Made by a program: the position numbers and the translations under genes
Assembly: GCA_964519365.1 (NCBI GenBank)
Contig: CAZFHP010000005.1
Coordinates: forward strand, 1-42,265
Length of the DNA: 42,265 nucleotides
Direction of reading: 5' to 3'
Source of the DNA: CAZFHP01 sp964519365
GTDB lineage: Bacteria; Babelota; Babeliae; Babelales; RVW-14
Notes under the pieces: model-generated
What the model saw: the letters and a program-made list of their open reading frames with translations, nothing else
Told to the model about the DNA's origin: nothing
The model's database searches: none
Shown here: positions 25,429 to 33,754 of the stretch, piece after piece
How the letters are laid out: each line of letters opens with the position of its first letter
How positions within the stretch are numbered: position 1 is the first letter of the stretch

Positions 25429-27042
25429 TTACTCTTCTATAACATTAGATAACATACGATGATAGCTTATCGCAAAGTGATGTGCATAATCACGAATCGC
25501 AATAAGTACCTGCGCAGCATATGTTTTTTGATCTAAAACTTTGCCCCGGGGAAAGTTTTGTAAAAAAATAGTCTCTTCACGTTTTGCTAAACTCACAAAC
25601 GTTACGTCGGGAAACAAATCTTGCACAGCGTTAAGTTGCCCCTTCCCGCCATCGATAAGAATTACATCAGGAAAATCGTTTTTATTTTCCTGACTTTTAT
25701 AACGACGTGAAACTATTTCGCGCAAACTTGCATAGTCGTCTTGTTTCTTTACTGTTTTAATTTTAAAACGACGAAACTTATTTTTATCAGGCTGGCCATC
25801 TGTAAAACGCACACACGAACCGACTAAAAAGAACCCTTGCTTATGAGAAACATCAAAGCAATCAATCGTATGTATCTCGTGCTTTGTTTGCAATAAGCGT
25901 TTAAGCGCTTTAGGTAACGCTATATGCTTGGCAAGTTCTTGTTCTGCCTGAATAAGCGCCATACGCATAACACCTGTATTATACGAATCAAGAACTCGAT
26001 CATCACGCGCCTGCTCTTCTGTACATACAGCGATAATAGAAACGGGAAGCTCGCGTTTATGCCATGCTTTAAGAAAATCTTCGAGTAATTTTTTCTCATG
26101 ATATGGAATATTAAAATTAACAACAATCGCTACAGGCGCCTGATAAGCGCGATAGTAACTAACAAAATACTCTCGGCACAGATCTTCTATATGCTCATGC
26201 TCAGCAAACGAAAGATAAAAAACACGCTTCTTTTTTAGAATATTATCCCGCTCAGAAAATAAAAAAAGAGCTTTTCTATCACGCGTTAAAACCCATACGT
26301 CTTTTTTTATACGAGTATCAATAAGCGATGGCTTTGTTTCAAGAACATTAAAGACAGACTCAAACGCTTGAAAATATTTATGAAAATCACGCGCTTTTTC
26401 AAATTCCTGTTTGCTATTGCAAAGATCTATCTGTTTTTTGAGATACGCAAGAAATTTTTTATGCCCCTGTGCTAACGATTTTCTTGCTAATTCAAGACGA
26501 TCAAGATATGCTTGCTTGTCAAAATCAGGACGGCATGAACCAGAGCATATACCCATATGATAATACAAACACCCATTGTCTATTTTTTTCTTGCAAAGTT
26601 TTAACCTAAACGTCTTGACTAAAAAATCAAAAACTTTTCGTGCAGGCGTTTTTTCAATAAACGGTCCAAAATAGACGCCCTTACGTTTACGATTACGAAC
26701 AAGCTTAACTTCAGGAAGCTTGCCCATAGTAATCATGATATATAAAAATGGCTGCCCGCCCTTGAAAATAATATTATGCTTGGGACTATAACTCTGAATT
26801 AAACGCGCTTCAAGAATAAGCGCTTCAAGCTCTGTTGCTGTTGGAATATGGTCAAGAGAATAACTTGAATCTATAATCGTCGCAGCTTTAACGTCTGTTT
26901 TTTTATGAACAAGATAACTTGAAACACGTTTTTTTAAGTTTTTTGCCTTGCCAATGTAAATAACATGCCCATACTCATCTTTAAACAAATAGACGCCAGA
27001 AGACGTCGGTAAATTTTTTATCTGCTTCGCAAGTGTATCCAT
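25429..27042 (-). CDS. uvrC: Excinuclease ABC subunit C, lacking the C-terminal HhH domain
   Basis: The chosen start is ATG 27042 (MDTLAKQIKNLPTSSGVYLF); ATG 27054 and a TTG at 27084 are alternatives, none with a clear ribosome binding site. The 537-residue product has the GIY-YIG nuclease (GVYLFKD...YIGKAKNLKKRV), a Cys-containing linker (CLYYHMGICSGSC), a UVR-like helix pair (NSKQEFEKARDFHKYFQAFE) and the RNase H-like second nuclease (IDCFDVSH, LIDGGKGQLNAV, RDYAHHFAISYHRM). It cuts both sides of a lesion with UvrAB. The chain stops about 15 residues after that domain, so the tandem helix-hairpin-helix DNA-binding domain is absent. It ends directly against the convergent gene at 24781-25428. 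Confidence 0.95.
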   Translation of the reverse strand: MDTLAKQIKNLPTSSGVYLFKDEYGHVIYIGKAKNLKKRVSSYLVHKKTDVKAATIIDSSYSLDHIPTATELEALILEARLIQSYSPKHNIIFKGGQPFLYIMITMGKLPEVKLVRNRKRKGVYFGPFIEKTPARKVFDFLVKTFRLKLCKKKIDNGCLYYHMGICSGSCRPDFDKQAYLDRLELARKSLAQGHKKFLAYLKKQIDLCNSKQEFEKARDFHKYFQAFESVFNVLETKPSLIDTRIKKDVWVLTRDRKALFLFSERDNILKKKRVFYLSFAEHEHIEDLCREYFVSYYRAYQAPVAIVVNFNIPYHEKKLLEDFLKAWHKRELPVSIIAVCTEEQARDDRVLDSYNTGVMRMALIQAEQELAKHIALPKALKRLLQTKHEIHTIDCFDVSHKQGFFLVGSCVRFTDGQPDKNKFRRFKIKTVKKQDDYASLREIVSRRYKSQENKNDFPDVILIDGGKGQLNAVQDLFPDVTFVSLAKREETIFLQNFPRGKVLDQKTYAAQVLIAIRDYAHHFAISYHRMLSNVIEE

Positions 27043-27195
27043 ACATGTGAGCATAACAAATATGGAAAAAATTTCACAAAACAAAAAAATAAACTAAATT
27101 ATTTATTTTCGTAAAAAAACAGGTATAGTTACAGTATTAATCGTAATTGTCTGTTTTGTTAATATATCGCCCATTAAAAAATAGAAGAAAGAATT

Positions 27196-28410
27196 ATGCT
27201 TCACAAACTCAAAACCCCTCTTGTTGTAATCGTTATTGTCGGCATGACACTCTGGACAGCTCATTCTATTGTAACGTACTTTACCCACAGCGCTCAGCCT
27301 ATAATTATGCTGAATGGCCTGGGCGAACGTCAATCGTTTAAAAATACAATCGAATGCTCTCTTGAAGCAAATAATACGTATAAAATTGCAACTACAGAAC
27401 TTTGGCTAGATGGCAAAAAATTCGATGCGAGTATTCCAGCAAAAATCAATACCAAAAAATTTACCTACCCAATTAATATCGATACAAAAAATCTCCCCGA
27501 CGGCAAGCATACGTTTAAAATTACGGCTATAGACGCCAGCTACAACAATAATCAAATTACACAAACATATGATTTTTACGTCGACAATGTCCCCCTAAAA
27601 GCAGCATTTGTCGACTCTGTACATAAAGTAGACCAAGGCAAAACATTACACGTTAAACTTCAAACAAATAAAACAATTAAAGATGCAACAATATCTTTTT
27701 TAGGCAAAGCATACGAATGCTATCAAGCGAGCCCAACATCTTATTTGTACGAATGTTTCATTCCTATTAGCTGCGAAGAAAATCCAAGCGACCAAGCATT
27801 ACTAGCTACTGTACAAGATGCTGCACATAACACAATTCAGTTAACAGGACGAGCCCAGATTGCAACGTTTGAATTTAAAAAACAACGGTCTAAAATAAAC
27901 GTCAGTTCTCGCAAGCTTGAAGAAGAAAAAGAAATTAGCATGCATGAAAAAATTCTTGAACAAGCAATTGGCAAATGGTCTAACGATTCTGTTAAGAAAA
28001 AGCTTTGGGCAGGAGCTTTTGAACTACCAACACAGCTTCAACGTATTTCAACACCGCATGGTGAAATTCGCGTAACCCCTGAACGTGGTCGCTATATGCA
28101 TAATGGCGTCGATTTGGTAAACCGACCAAAAAGTGTTGTGTGGGCTAGCCAGAATGGCAAGATTATTATCAAAGAACGATATCTTTTAACAGGAAATACA
28201 GTTGTTATCGATCACGGCCTTGGGATAACAACACTCTATGCACACCTTGATAGTTTTGCAGATATCGAAATTGGCGACATGATCAAAAAAGGCAATCCTA
28301 TCGGCAAACTCGGCATGACCGGTTATGCTGATGGATATCACTTACACTGGGAACTTCGTGTGAATAACGTTCCTGTTGATCCAATGGAATGGACAAAGAA
28401 CGTTTATTAA
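27196..28410 (+). CDS. M23 (LytM-type) peptidase, membrane-anchored
   Basis: The 404-residue protein has an N-terminal membrane segment (residues 7-30). A beta-rich Ig-like region follows (LPDGKHTFKITAIDASYNNN), with a linker and a C-terminal LytM domain. The catalytic residues are present: HNGVD, YAHLDSF and HLHWE. These enzymes cut peptide cross-links of peptidoglycan, or activate amidases when degenerate; here the zinc ligands look intact. This suggests the cell still makes or remodels peptidoglycan, or cuts that of other bacteria. The ribosome binding site is weak (AGAAAGAA). A stem-loop overlaps the 3' end. Confidence 0.92.
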   Translation: MLHKLKTPLVVIVIVGMTLWTAHSIVTYFTHSAQPIIMLNGLGERQSFKNTIECSLEANNTYKIATTELWLDGKKFDASIPAKINTKKFTYPINIDTKNLPDGKHTFKITAIDASYNNNQITQTYDFYVDNVPLKAAFVDSVHKVDQGKTLHVKLQTNKTIKDATISFLGKAYECYQASPTSYLYECFIPISCEENPSDQALLATVQDAAHNTIQLTGRAQIATFEFKKQRSKINVSSRKLEEEKEISMHEKILEQAIGKWSNDSVKKKLWAGAFELPTQLQRISTPHGEIRVTPERGRYMHNGVDLVNRPKSVVWASQNGKIIIKERYLLTGNTVVIDHGLGITTLYAHLDSFADIEIGDMIKKGNPIGKLGMTGYADGYHLHWELRVNNVPVDPMEWTKNVY

Positions 28411-28430
28411 ATTCATACACGTTCTTTTAA
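28395..28430 (+). terminator. Candidate intrinsic terminator overlapping the M23 stop codon
   Basis: AAAGAACGT (28395-28403) and ACGTTCTTT (28419-28427) form a perfect 9-bp stem whose loop contains the TAA stop; T-rich sequence follows. The stem is AT-rich, so strength is uncertain. Confidence 0.6.
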
Positions 28431-28474
28431 TTCGATAGTTTCGATTGACAAGAGCTTTTGGTATATTTAAAAAT

Positions 28475-28531
28475 CCGTTCGCCCTGAGGAGTCTCGTCGT
28501 AGCCGTAGGCGAAGACGGACGTCTCGAAGGG
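28475..28531. repeat. Dispersed palindromic repeat element
   Basis: An intergenic element begins ccgttcgccctgaggag and ends gacgtctcgaaggg, with gtcgtagccgtaggcgaagac in the middle. It is far more GC-rich than its surroundings. Related copies are at 29194-29236, in the large exported protein gene and, in part, between the tRNAs at 24436-24492. Confidence 0.65.
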
Positions 28532-28576
28532 TTGCCTTAGCCTTGGCATAGGCTGGAAGCTATTGGCACGGAAAAA

Positions 28577-29029
28577 TCAATACCCCAATGGTTCATGCTC
28601 ATGTTTTAGAGCATATGGAACCAAAATTGGAGATAAAATTCTATTTAGTGCTCGCCCAAGCTCTCTAGAAATCTCTTGCTTATTCGTACATCGAAGCTCG
28701 ACACAAATAGCATCAACAACTTGGTCAAAAGCATGCATGAAATTGCAAAGCACAATTTCATTCTTTTTTCTGAAATAACCCTTATCATGACAAACACATA
28801 CATGACCTTTTGTAGAATAACAAGCCGCTGCATGCGCTAACACAAACTCTCTAACTTCTTCACACAAACACATATCTCTTCGCTCTCCCAAGCACTTGTT
28901 TAATAAAATACGAGCATGAGCTTCATACACACAATCACTGCTAGATGACACCATCATGGCAGAACTTTTTAAACCAAACGTTCCACCCATTACTATCATA
29001 AGACACCAAACAAATCTTAGGTTCTTCAT
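28577..29029 (-). CDS. Small exported Cys-rich protein of unknown function
   Basis: AAAGGGAA before the ATG at 29029 supports the start. The 150-residue product has a signal peptide ending LKSSA followed by MMVSS. The mature part contains about ten cysteines (DCVYEA, NKCLGERRDMCLCEEV, ACYSTKGHVCVC, VLCNFMHA, VELRCTNK), suggesting disulfides in the periplasm or metal binding. I recognise no family. It is the downstream-most of four exported-protein genes on this strand (28577-31798), each with its own ribosome binding site. The leader style matches the ankyrin proteins here. Confidence 0.72.
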   Translation of the reverse strand: MKNLRFVWCLMIVMGGTFGLKSSAMMVSSSSDCVYEAHARILLNKCLGERRDMCLCEEVREFVLAHAAACYSTKGHVCVCHDKGYFRKKNEIVLCNFMHAFDQVVDAICVELRCTNKQEISRELGRALNRILSPILVPYALKHEHEPLGY

Positions 29030-29193
29030 ATTGTTCCCTTTCTAAACACACGCCAAATAAACTTTATCGCCCTCTAGACTATCGAGGACTATTAAAATAG
29101 CAAGAAGATCTCGGGAAATAATCACAAACTACGTTTAACCTGGGATCGATAATTCTGATCACAAGAAAACCTCTTGCCCGTCGATTAATTGAA

Positions 29194-29236
29194 AAATCCG
29201 TTCTCCCTGAGGAGCGAACGGAGAATGGAGAAGGGT
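29194..29236. repeat. Dispersed palindromic repeat element, short copy
   Basis: The sequence aaaaatccgttctccctgagg opens like the 28475 copy (aaaaatccgttcgccctgagg). It contains the stem CCGTTC...GAACGG and ends gagaagggtt. It lies in the 252-base gap between two exported-protein genes; the rest of that gap shows nothing I can name. Confidence 0.6.
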
Positions 29237-29281
29237 TCAAAAATTAACTTGACTTAAAACACTATATCTTGTTCAGACAAG

Positions 29282-30424
29282 CTACTTCACCAACGTCGCT
29301 TTTCTTAACGTAGCAACAAAACCCGCAAGCGCCGCCCTATCTTTTTCATTAGGCAACGCCGTCGTATCTTTCGCCACTTCGCTTGTTCGTCGCAATAAAG
29401 CCCCAAACGATTTTTCAGCAAAAATTTTGATTAACTTAGCTTCAAGATCCTTATCGTTAATAAGCAAGTGATACGTAACTATTACTCGTTTCTCCAAATG
29501 TTTAGCTGTCCCTTGTTTCACATCTCCTGCATCTGGTGAAATAGCAGCGCTCCAAAACGTCGATACTTTTCTCCCATCATCAACCTTAAATTTAGCGTTA
29601 TCAGGAGAATCGGCTTCATGAAAATGAACATCTTGCTTGGTTAAATTATCAAAAGCTATTGAGCCTGAATTTGTTACCCCATCCCTTTGAAAAACCCCCA
29701 TTAAAACGTCTGATTGAAACGTTTTGATAACATCAAATACAGGAGCAAGAAACCCATGAAAAAGCATGTTGTAGGTTTTATCAATAGGATCAGCCTTTTG
29801 ATTTTCAACAACACCTGTCGCCGTTGCATGAAAATAAAAATTAATCGATTTACTTTGAAGATCAGAACTAAAATCTGCTTTATTAGAACGAATGCTCAAT
29901 TGTGAAGTAATCTCACGGACAAGACCCCTCGGAGCAAGGGCCACAACCATTTCAGACAACATCGCAACAAGAAATTTTCGCATACGAAAATTATACTCAT
30001 TCCCCTCATTATAGTAACCAATAGCAGGAACCTCTCCAAAAAGGTTAACTGTCACATTATAAACCTTTACATTTAAGTTCTTGCTATCATCAAACGTCCA
30101 TTGATAATCACCACCGAATCCTGCTCTATCAAATATTATGGATCGTGGCCAATCTATCTTCGTCGGAAATTTTGCGCCCATTGAATACGTAAGCCAACTC
30201 AATCGTTCTTTGACCCCTATTAATCGTTGTGACAAAAGTACGAGCTTATTTTTAAGCACGACTAAGCTTGAACGCAAGCCCGTAAGTTTAGTTTTTAATG
30301 CTTCAAGCTTTTCAGAAACCCCGTTAGCAACGCACGACTGCGTCGTAAAAACAGGGCTCACAAAAAGTATAGAAATACTTACGATAAGCACATGTGACAC
30401 ATGTGGCTTGAAAGCCAACTTCAT
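29282..30424 (-). CDS. Exported protein of unknown function with N-terminal coiled coil
   Basis: GGGAG before the ATG at 30424 supports the start. The 380-residue protein has a signal peptide (HVLIVSISILFVSPVFTTQS) and a coiled-coil segment at about residues 37-80 (VSEKLEALKTKLTGLRSSLV, VLLSQRLIGVKERL). A mixed, probably beta-rich body follows (NLNVKVYNVTVNLFGEVPAI, SINFYFHATATGVVENQ) and then a helical end. I do not recognise a family. The large, structured body suggests a periplasmic or outer-membrane role rather than a small effector. It lacks the Met after the cleavage site that many neighbours show. Confidence 0.75.
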   Translation of the reverse strand: MKLAFKPHVSHVLIVSISILFVSPVFTTQSCVANGVSEKLEALKTKLTGLRSSLVVLKNKLVLLSQRLIGVKERLSWLTYSMGAKFPTKIDWPRSIIFDRAGFGGDYQWTFDDSKNLNVKVYNVTVNLFGEVPAIGYYNEGNEYNFRMRKFLVAMLSEMVVALAPRGLVREITSQLSIRSNKADFSSDLQSKSINFYFHATATGVVENQKADPIDKTYNMLFHGFLAPVFDVIKTFQSDVLMGVFQRDGVTNSGSIAFDNLTKQDVHFHEADSPDNAKFKVDDGRKVSTFWSAAISPDAGDVKQGTAKHLEKRVIVTYHLLINDKDLEAKLIKIFAEKSFGALLRRTSEVAKDTTALPNEKDRAALAGFVATLRKATLVK

Positions 30425-30491
30425 AACGCTCTCCCGCTATATTTTTATTTCGATAAAACTTTTATTTCGACAAATAAACTCCAAATTCTGG

Positions 30492-31049
30492 TCAAAGATC
30501 TCGCAATGCACGTGGGCGTTCTATCATCGGAGCTTTTCTTGCTAAAATCTTAAAAATAGCTTTTGTAAAATTTGTTTCTACGACTCGTTTAATTTTATCT
30601 CGTTCTACTTTTGATAAGCTTCGTTTTTTTTGCGCTTGCTCACGCTTTATTTCTACCTCAGAAAGATTCATGATTTTTCTGTAAAATGCATTGCGAAATT
30701 TAAACATATTCCAATCAAGCGTATGCACACAAATCTTTTTATTGCCCCGGACATTGGCTGGTTCTAAAAGCCCATGCTTATACTTTGTCAAAAACGCAAA
30801 AACAAACGTTTGCATGCTTCGTATGCAACAGGTTTTACCCCCTACGGGTACAAAACGATCTAATAATTCGTTTGCATGTCGGGAATAAGAACGTTCATCC
30901 AAACGTTCATCAATTGATTGCTCAAGTTTCGCCAGAGCTTGATCTAGCTCTTCATACGATCTAAATAACATGGGATAGCTTTCTGAGAAACAAAAAACTA
31001 TCCCAAATAATAAACTCACAAAAAGAATACGATAATTATACGTGTTCAT
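30492..31049 (-). CDS. Small exported protein of unknown function
   Basis: AAGGGGGG three bases before the ATG at 31049 gives the start. The 185-residue product has a signal peptide (NYRILFVSLLFGIVFCFSES) and a mature start near MLFRSYEE. The body is helical and charged (YEELDQALAKLEQSIDERLD; EIKREQAQKKRSLSKVERDK), with a central TCCIRSMQTFVFAFLTKY segment. The Cys and helix pattern loosely recalls the 28577 protein, which also has a segment with LNKCL...VLCNFMHAF, but I cannot claim homology. No known domain. It is one of four consecutive exported-protein genes. Confidence 0.7.
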   Translation of the reverse strand: MNTYNYRILFVSLLFGIVFCFSESYPMLFRSYEELDQALAKLEQSIDERLDERSYSRHANELLDRFVPVGGKTCCIRSMQTFVFAFLTKYKHGLLEPANVRGNKKICVHTLDWNMFKFRNAFYRKIMNLSEVEIKREQAQKKRSLSKVERDKIKRVVETNFTKAIFKILARKAPMIERPRALRDL

Positions 31050-31108
31050 ACGCCCCCCTTATCGTAAAAAACAAAGAACTTTTAATGCATACTTACATGC
31101 ACATTAAA

Positions 31109-31798
31109 TTACAGTTTCTTGAGAAAGTTACTTACACTCTCTGCAGCTTTTTGGACTTCGTTAAGTGTCTTTTTAACCGTTGGATCTTCACTTATCTTTT
31201 TTATTTTTTCTTCTGCTACTTCTAGAGTCTTTTCAAGTTTCTCTGTAACATTTGATTCTTCTATCTTCTTTTCAACTTTTTTTAACATGTTTTTAACAGC
31301 CGGATCATCAAAAGTTTTGATAGCCGTTTCTTGCACATCGTGTGCTATATTCTTAAGCTTTTCGACTGTTTTTTCATCGACGTTAAGAACTTGCTTGGCT
31401 TTTTCACATGCTGCATTAACTTGTGGCTCTATCGCTTCTTTGTAAATAATTTCAATATTTCGCCCATGTTCTTGAACAACGTTTTTTAGCGCGTCTTGTT
31501 TTTCAGGAGTTACTACTTTTGTTACTTCTTTTTTTACTTTTTGGTACGCATCAACTGCTTTATCGACAAGTTTATCAAACTTTTGAGCGACGTGTTTGTT
31601 TTCGGCAACCTGATCTTTTAATATTTTCGCGCTTTCTTTATACACTCCCGTACATTCATGAAGCACTTTTGTACCTTCATGAAGAGCTGTTGCACCATGA
31701 TTTACAAGATCGATACTTCCTTCTATTGCTGGCTTAATGTATCCATGTGAAATAAAAGAGCTCAACAAAACACATGCCAAAATCTTGCTTGAATTCAT
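31109..31798 (-). CDS. Exported protein of long amphipathic helices (apolipoprotein/LEA-like composition)
   Basis: The 229-residue protein has a short signal (MNSSKILACVLLSSFISHG) followed by almost uninterrupted Lys/Glu/Val-rich amphipathic helix. Recurrent 11-residue-like phrases occur, such as DPAVKNMLKKVEKKIEESNV and DPTVKKTLNEVQKAAESVSN. The pattern resembles apolipoprotein A or late-embryogenesis-abundant proteins, which bind lipid surfaces or protect proteins. That is a composition likeness, not a family match. AAAGG lies eight bases before the ATG. Role unknown; membrane-surface binding is a reasonable guess. Confidence 0.75.
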   Translation of the reverse strand: MNSSKILACVLLSSFISHGYIKPAIEGSIDLVNHGATALHEGTKVLHECTGVYKESAKILKDQVAENKHVAQKFDKLVDKAVDAYQKVKKEVTKVVTPEKQDALKNVVQEHGRNIEIIYKEAIEPQVNAACEKAKQVLNVDEKTVEKLKNIAHDVQETAIKTFDDPAVKNMLKKVEKKIEESNVTEKLEKTLEVAEEKIKKISEDPTVKKTLNEVQKAAESVSNFLKKL

Positions 31799-31899
31799 AA
31801 AGATGCCTTTCTTATAAATTTAACACGAATTACTCATAGCTTGGAACAGTATACGGATGCTCACCTAAAAAACAAGCCTATACGTGATAATCTATATTT

Positions 31900-33153
31900 T
31901 TATTGATATTGCAGGAGAGAAAAAAGCTCTTCAAACGAGACAACACCCTGCTGAACTTTAAAGATTCCATCATAAAATAACGTTTGCATATTTTCTTGAA
32001 TCGCTTGCTCTCGAATAGCATGTGCTGGCGCTTTACGCATAATAAGCTCACGAATCGTATCGCTAATAACAAGCAGCTCAAAAATCCCGATGCGCCCTTT
32101 ATACCCAAGATTAAAGCACTCAGAACACCCCTTGGCTTTAAACGTATGAGTAATAGTATTATACCCAAATCGTTTTAGAAAATCTTTTTCTTGTGTGTTA
32201 AGTGCTTCTTTTTGTTTACATGCCGAGCATAACCGGCGAGCCAAACGCTGGGCAAGCACCCCGGCAACAGATGCGTTAATCAAAAACGGCTCAACCCCCA
32301 TATCACATAATCGTGTAATAGCCCCCGGAGCATCGTTTGTATGAAGCGTGCTTAACACAAGATGCCCTGTAAGCGCAGCTTCTATTGCTATCTGGGCTGT
32401 TTCGCGATCACGAATTTCCCCAATCATAATAATATCTGGATCCTGACGCAACATAGATCGCAACCCATTTTTAAACGTAAAGCCCGTTTTGATATTAACC
32501 TGGCTTTGGGTTATATCACGCAAATCATACTCAACAGGGTCTTCCATCGTAACAATATTTTTTTCACGACTATTTAATCCAGAAAGAATCGCATATAACG
32601 ACGTTGTTTTTCCCGAGCCCGTTGGCCCTGTTACCAAGAAAAAACCATACGGCATTTTAACAAGACGATTAATCGATTCATATGTTTGACTATGCATGCC
32701 CAACGATTCAAGTTCAAGAAGATTATGAGCACGATCAAGAATACGGACAACCATTTTCTCGCCATAAATTGATGGAAATGTCGACACCCGAAAATCTATA
32801 GGCTCGTGTGACTCACGATTATCGTAATTAACACAAACGTTAAATTTCCCATCTTGGGGCAATCTTTTTTGTGCAATATCTAAAGAGGAAAGTACTTTTA
32901 TACGAGAAAGCACCTGAGAAACTAATACTTGCTTAATCGGCGCTTGATCATACAAAATCCCATCGATACGATAACGAACGGTTAACACATCTGCGTCTGG
33001 TTGAAAATGAATATCTGATGCATGAACATCTAATGCTTTATACAAAATTGAATCAACAAGATCTATAATTGGATCTTCTAAAGCATTTGCTTTAAGTTTT
33101 TCTTCTGTACTTAAAAGAAGATAACTATTGTCTCGCTTTGACACAACAATCAA
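31900..33153 (-). CDS. Type II secretion / type IV pilus assembly ATPase (GspE/PilB), short form
   Basis: The 417-residue product has the core motifs of the family. They are the N2 region (DVHASDIHFQPD), Walker A (GPTGSGKTTSLYAIL, about residue 176), the Asp box (LRQDPDIIMIGEIRD), the His box (TGHLVLSTLHTNDAPGAI) and a two-CxxC zinc element (CSAC...CSEC). It powers pseudopilus or pilus assembly at the inner membrane. The N1 domain that docks to the platform is absent, so the protein is shorter than typical. The start is TTG at 33153, overlapping the stop of the FUN14-like gene (TTGA), so translation is probably coupled. This is the only secretion-machine gene in the window. GspE and PilB cannot be told apart here. 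Confidence 0.93.
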   Translation of the reverse strand: MIVVSKRDNSYLLLSTEEKLKANALEDPIIDLVDSILYKALDVHASDIHFQPDADVLTVRYRIDGILYDQAPIKQVLVSQVLSRIKVLSSLDIAQKRLPQDGKFNVCVNYDNRESHEPIDFRVSTFPSIYGEKMVVRILDRAHNLLELESLGMHSQTYESINRLVKMPYGFFLVTGPTGSGKTTSLYAILSGLNSREKNIVTMEDPVEYDLRDITQSQVNIKTGFTFKNGLRSMLRQDPDIIMIGEIRDRETAQIAIEAALTGHLVLSTLHTNDAPGAITRLCDMGVEPFLINASVAGVLAQRLARRLCSACKQKEALNTQEKDFLKRFGYNTITHTFKAKGCSECFNLGYKGRIGIFELLVISDTIRELIMRKAPAHAIREQAIQENMQTLFYDGIFKVQQGVVSFEELFSLLQYQ

Positions 33154-33548
33154 CCAAGCTTATACCCAATAAGAAACCCAACAGATGAAGCAACAAACAA
33201 TAATATATTCTGTTTGATCCAATTAAAAGCCGTATTCATAAGCGCATTCAAATCTTCTGTTACCCCCATGCCTGCTGTCTTTTTAAGGGCAACCCAATCA
33301 ATCGTTATAAGAGCATTGTACTCCATGATCTTAATCGCAATAATTGCAACGATAATACAGCCGAACAAAAATTTAAAGTACTTTTTAAATAAAAAGCCAA
33401 CAGAAAAAAAAATGCCAAAATAAACAGCTGCTTGAACAGCTTCGGCTGAAGAACCCCCGACTTTTGCGGACCAACTTTTGATATCCAACGTTGCCCAAAA
33501 ATTTTTAACCGATTCGATATAAGAATTAAGCGTATCTGCAAGTACCAT
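33150..33548 (-). CDS. Small membrane protein, FUN14-like
   Basis: Start at ATG 33548 follows GGGAGG with a five-base gap; an in-frame extension to 33569 lies upstream of that site. The 132-residue protein has three hydrophobic segments: GIFFSVGFLFKKYFKFLFGC, IIVAIIAIKI, and a C-terminal LLFVASSVGFLIGYKLG. Between them is EYNALITIDWVALKK. This arrangement closely resembles FUN14 domain proteins (Gly-rich helix, KK..K, Y-x-x-x-I-x-I-x-W), found in bacteria and mitochondria. The role of bacterial members is unclear. It overlaps the GspE-type gene downstream by four bases, so the two are co-translated, which hints at a link to the secretion or pilus system. Confidence 0.65.
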   Translation of the reverse strand: MVLADTLNSYIESVKNFWATLDIKSWSAKVGGSSAEAVQAAVYFGIFFSVGFLFKKYFKFLFGCIIVAIIAIKIMEYNALITIDWVALKKTAGMGVTEDLNALMNTAFNWIKQNILLFVASSVGFLIGYKLG

Positions 33549-33693
33549 TTTTGCCTCCCGTTTTTTCACACATATTTTCTTAAGATAAGACCAACCTATA
33601 TTTTCATATTAGCAAATAAATAAAAATAATTACCAGAAGAAGAAAAATAAATCTCGATAATAAGTATAACTTAGTTAAAAGCGCACAGAATAC

Positions 33694-33732
33694 AAAACAG
33701 GCGGAAACGCTCAACACATTCCCGCCTGTTTT
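33694..33732 (-). terminator. Intrinsic terminator downstream of the HU gene
   Basis: ACAGGCGG (33697-33704) and CCGCCTGT (33722-33729) form a GC-rich 8-bp stem, extended by A-T pairs, 22 bases after the HU stop. T-runs on both strands mean it could work in both directions. Confidence 0.75.
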
Positions 33733-33754
33733 TTGAGATAAAAGTAAAGTAGTC

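Noticed and set aside
27103..27333. A 76-codon minus-strand frame upstream of uvrC
   Set aside because: It lies mostly opposite the M23 gene start and shows no family likeness or ribosome binding site.
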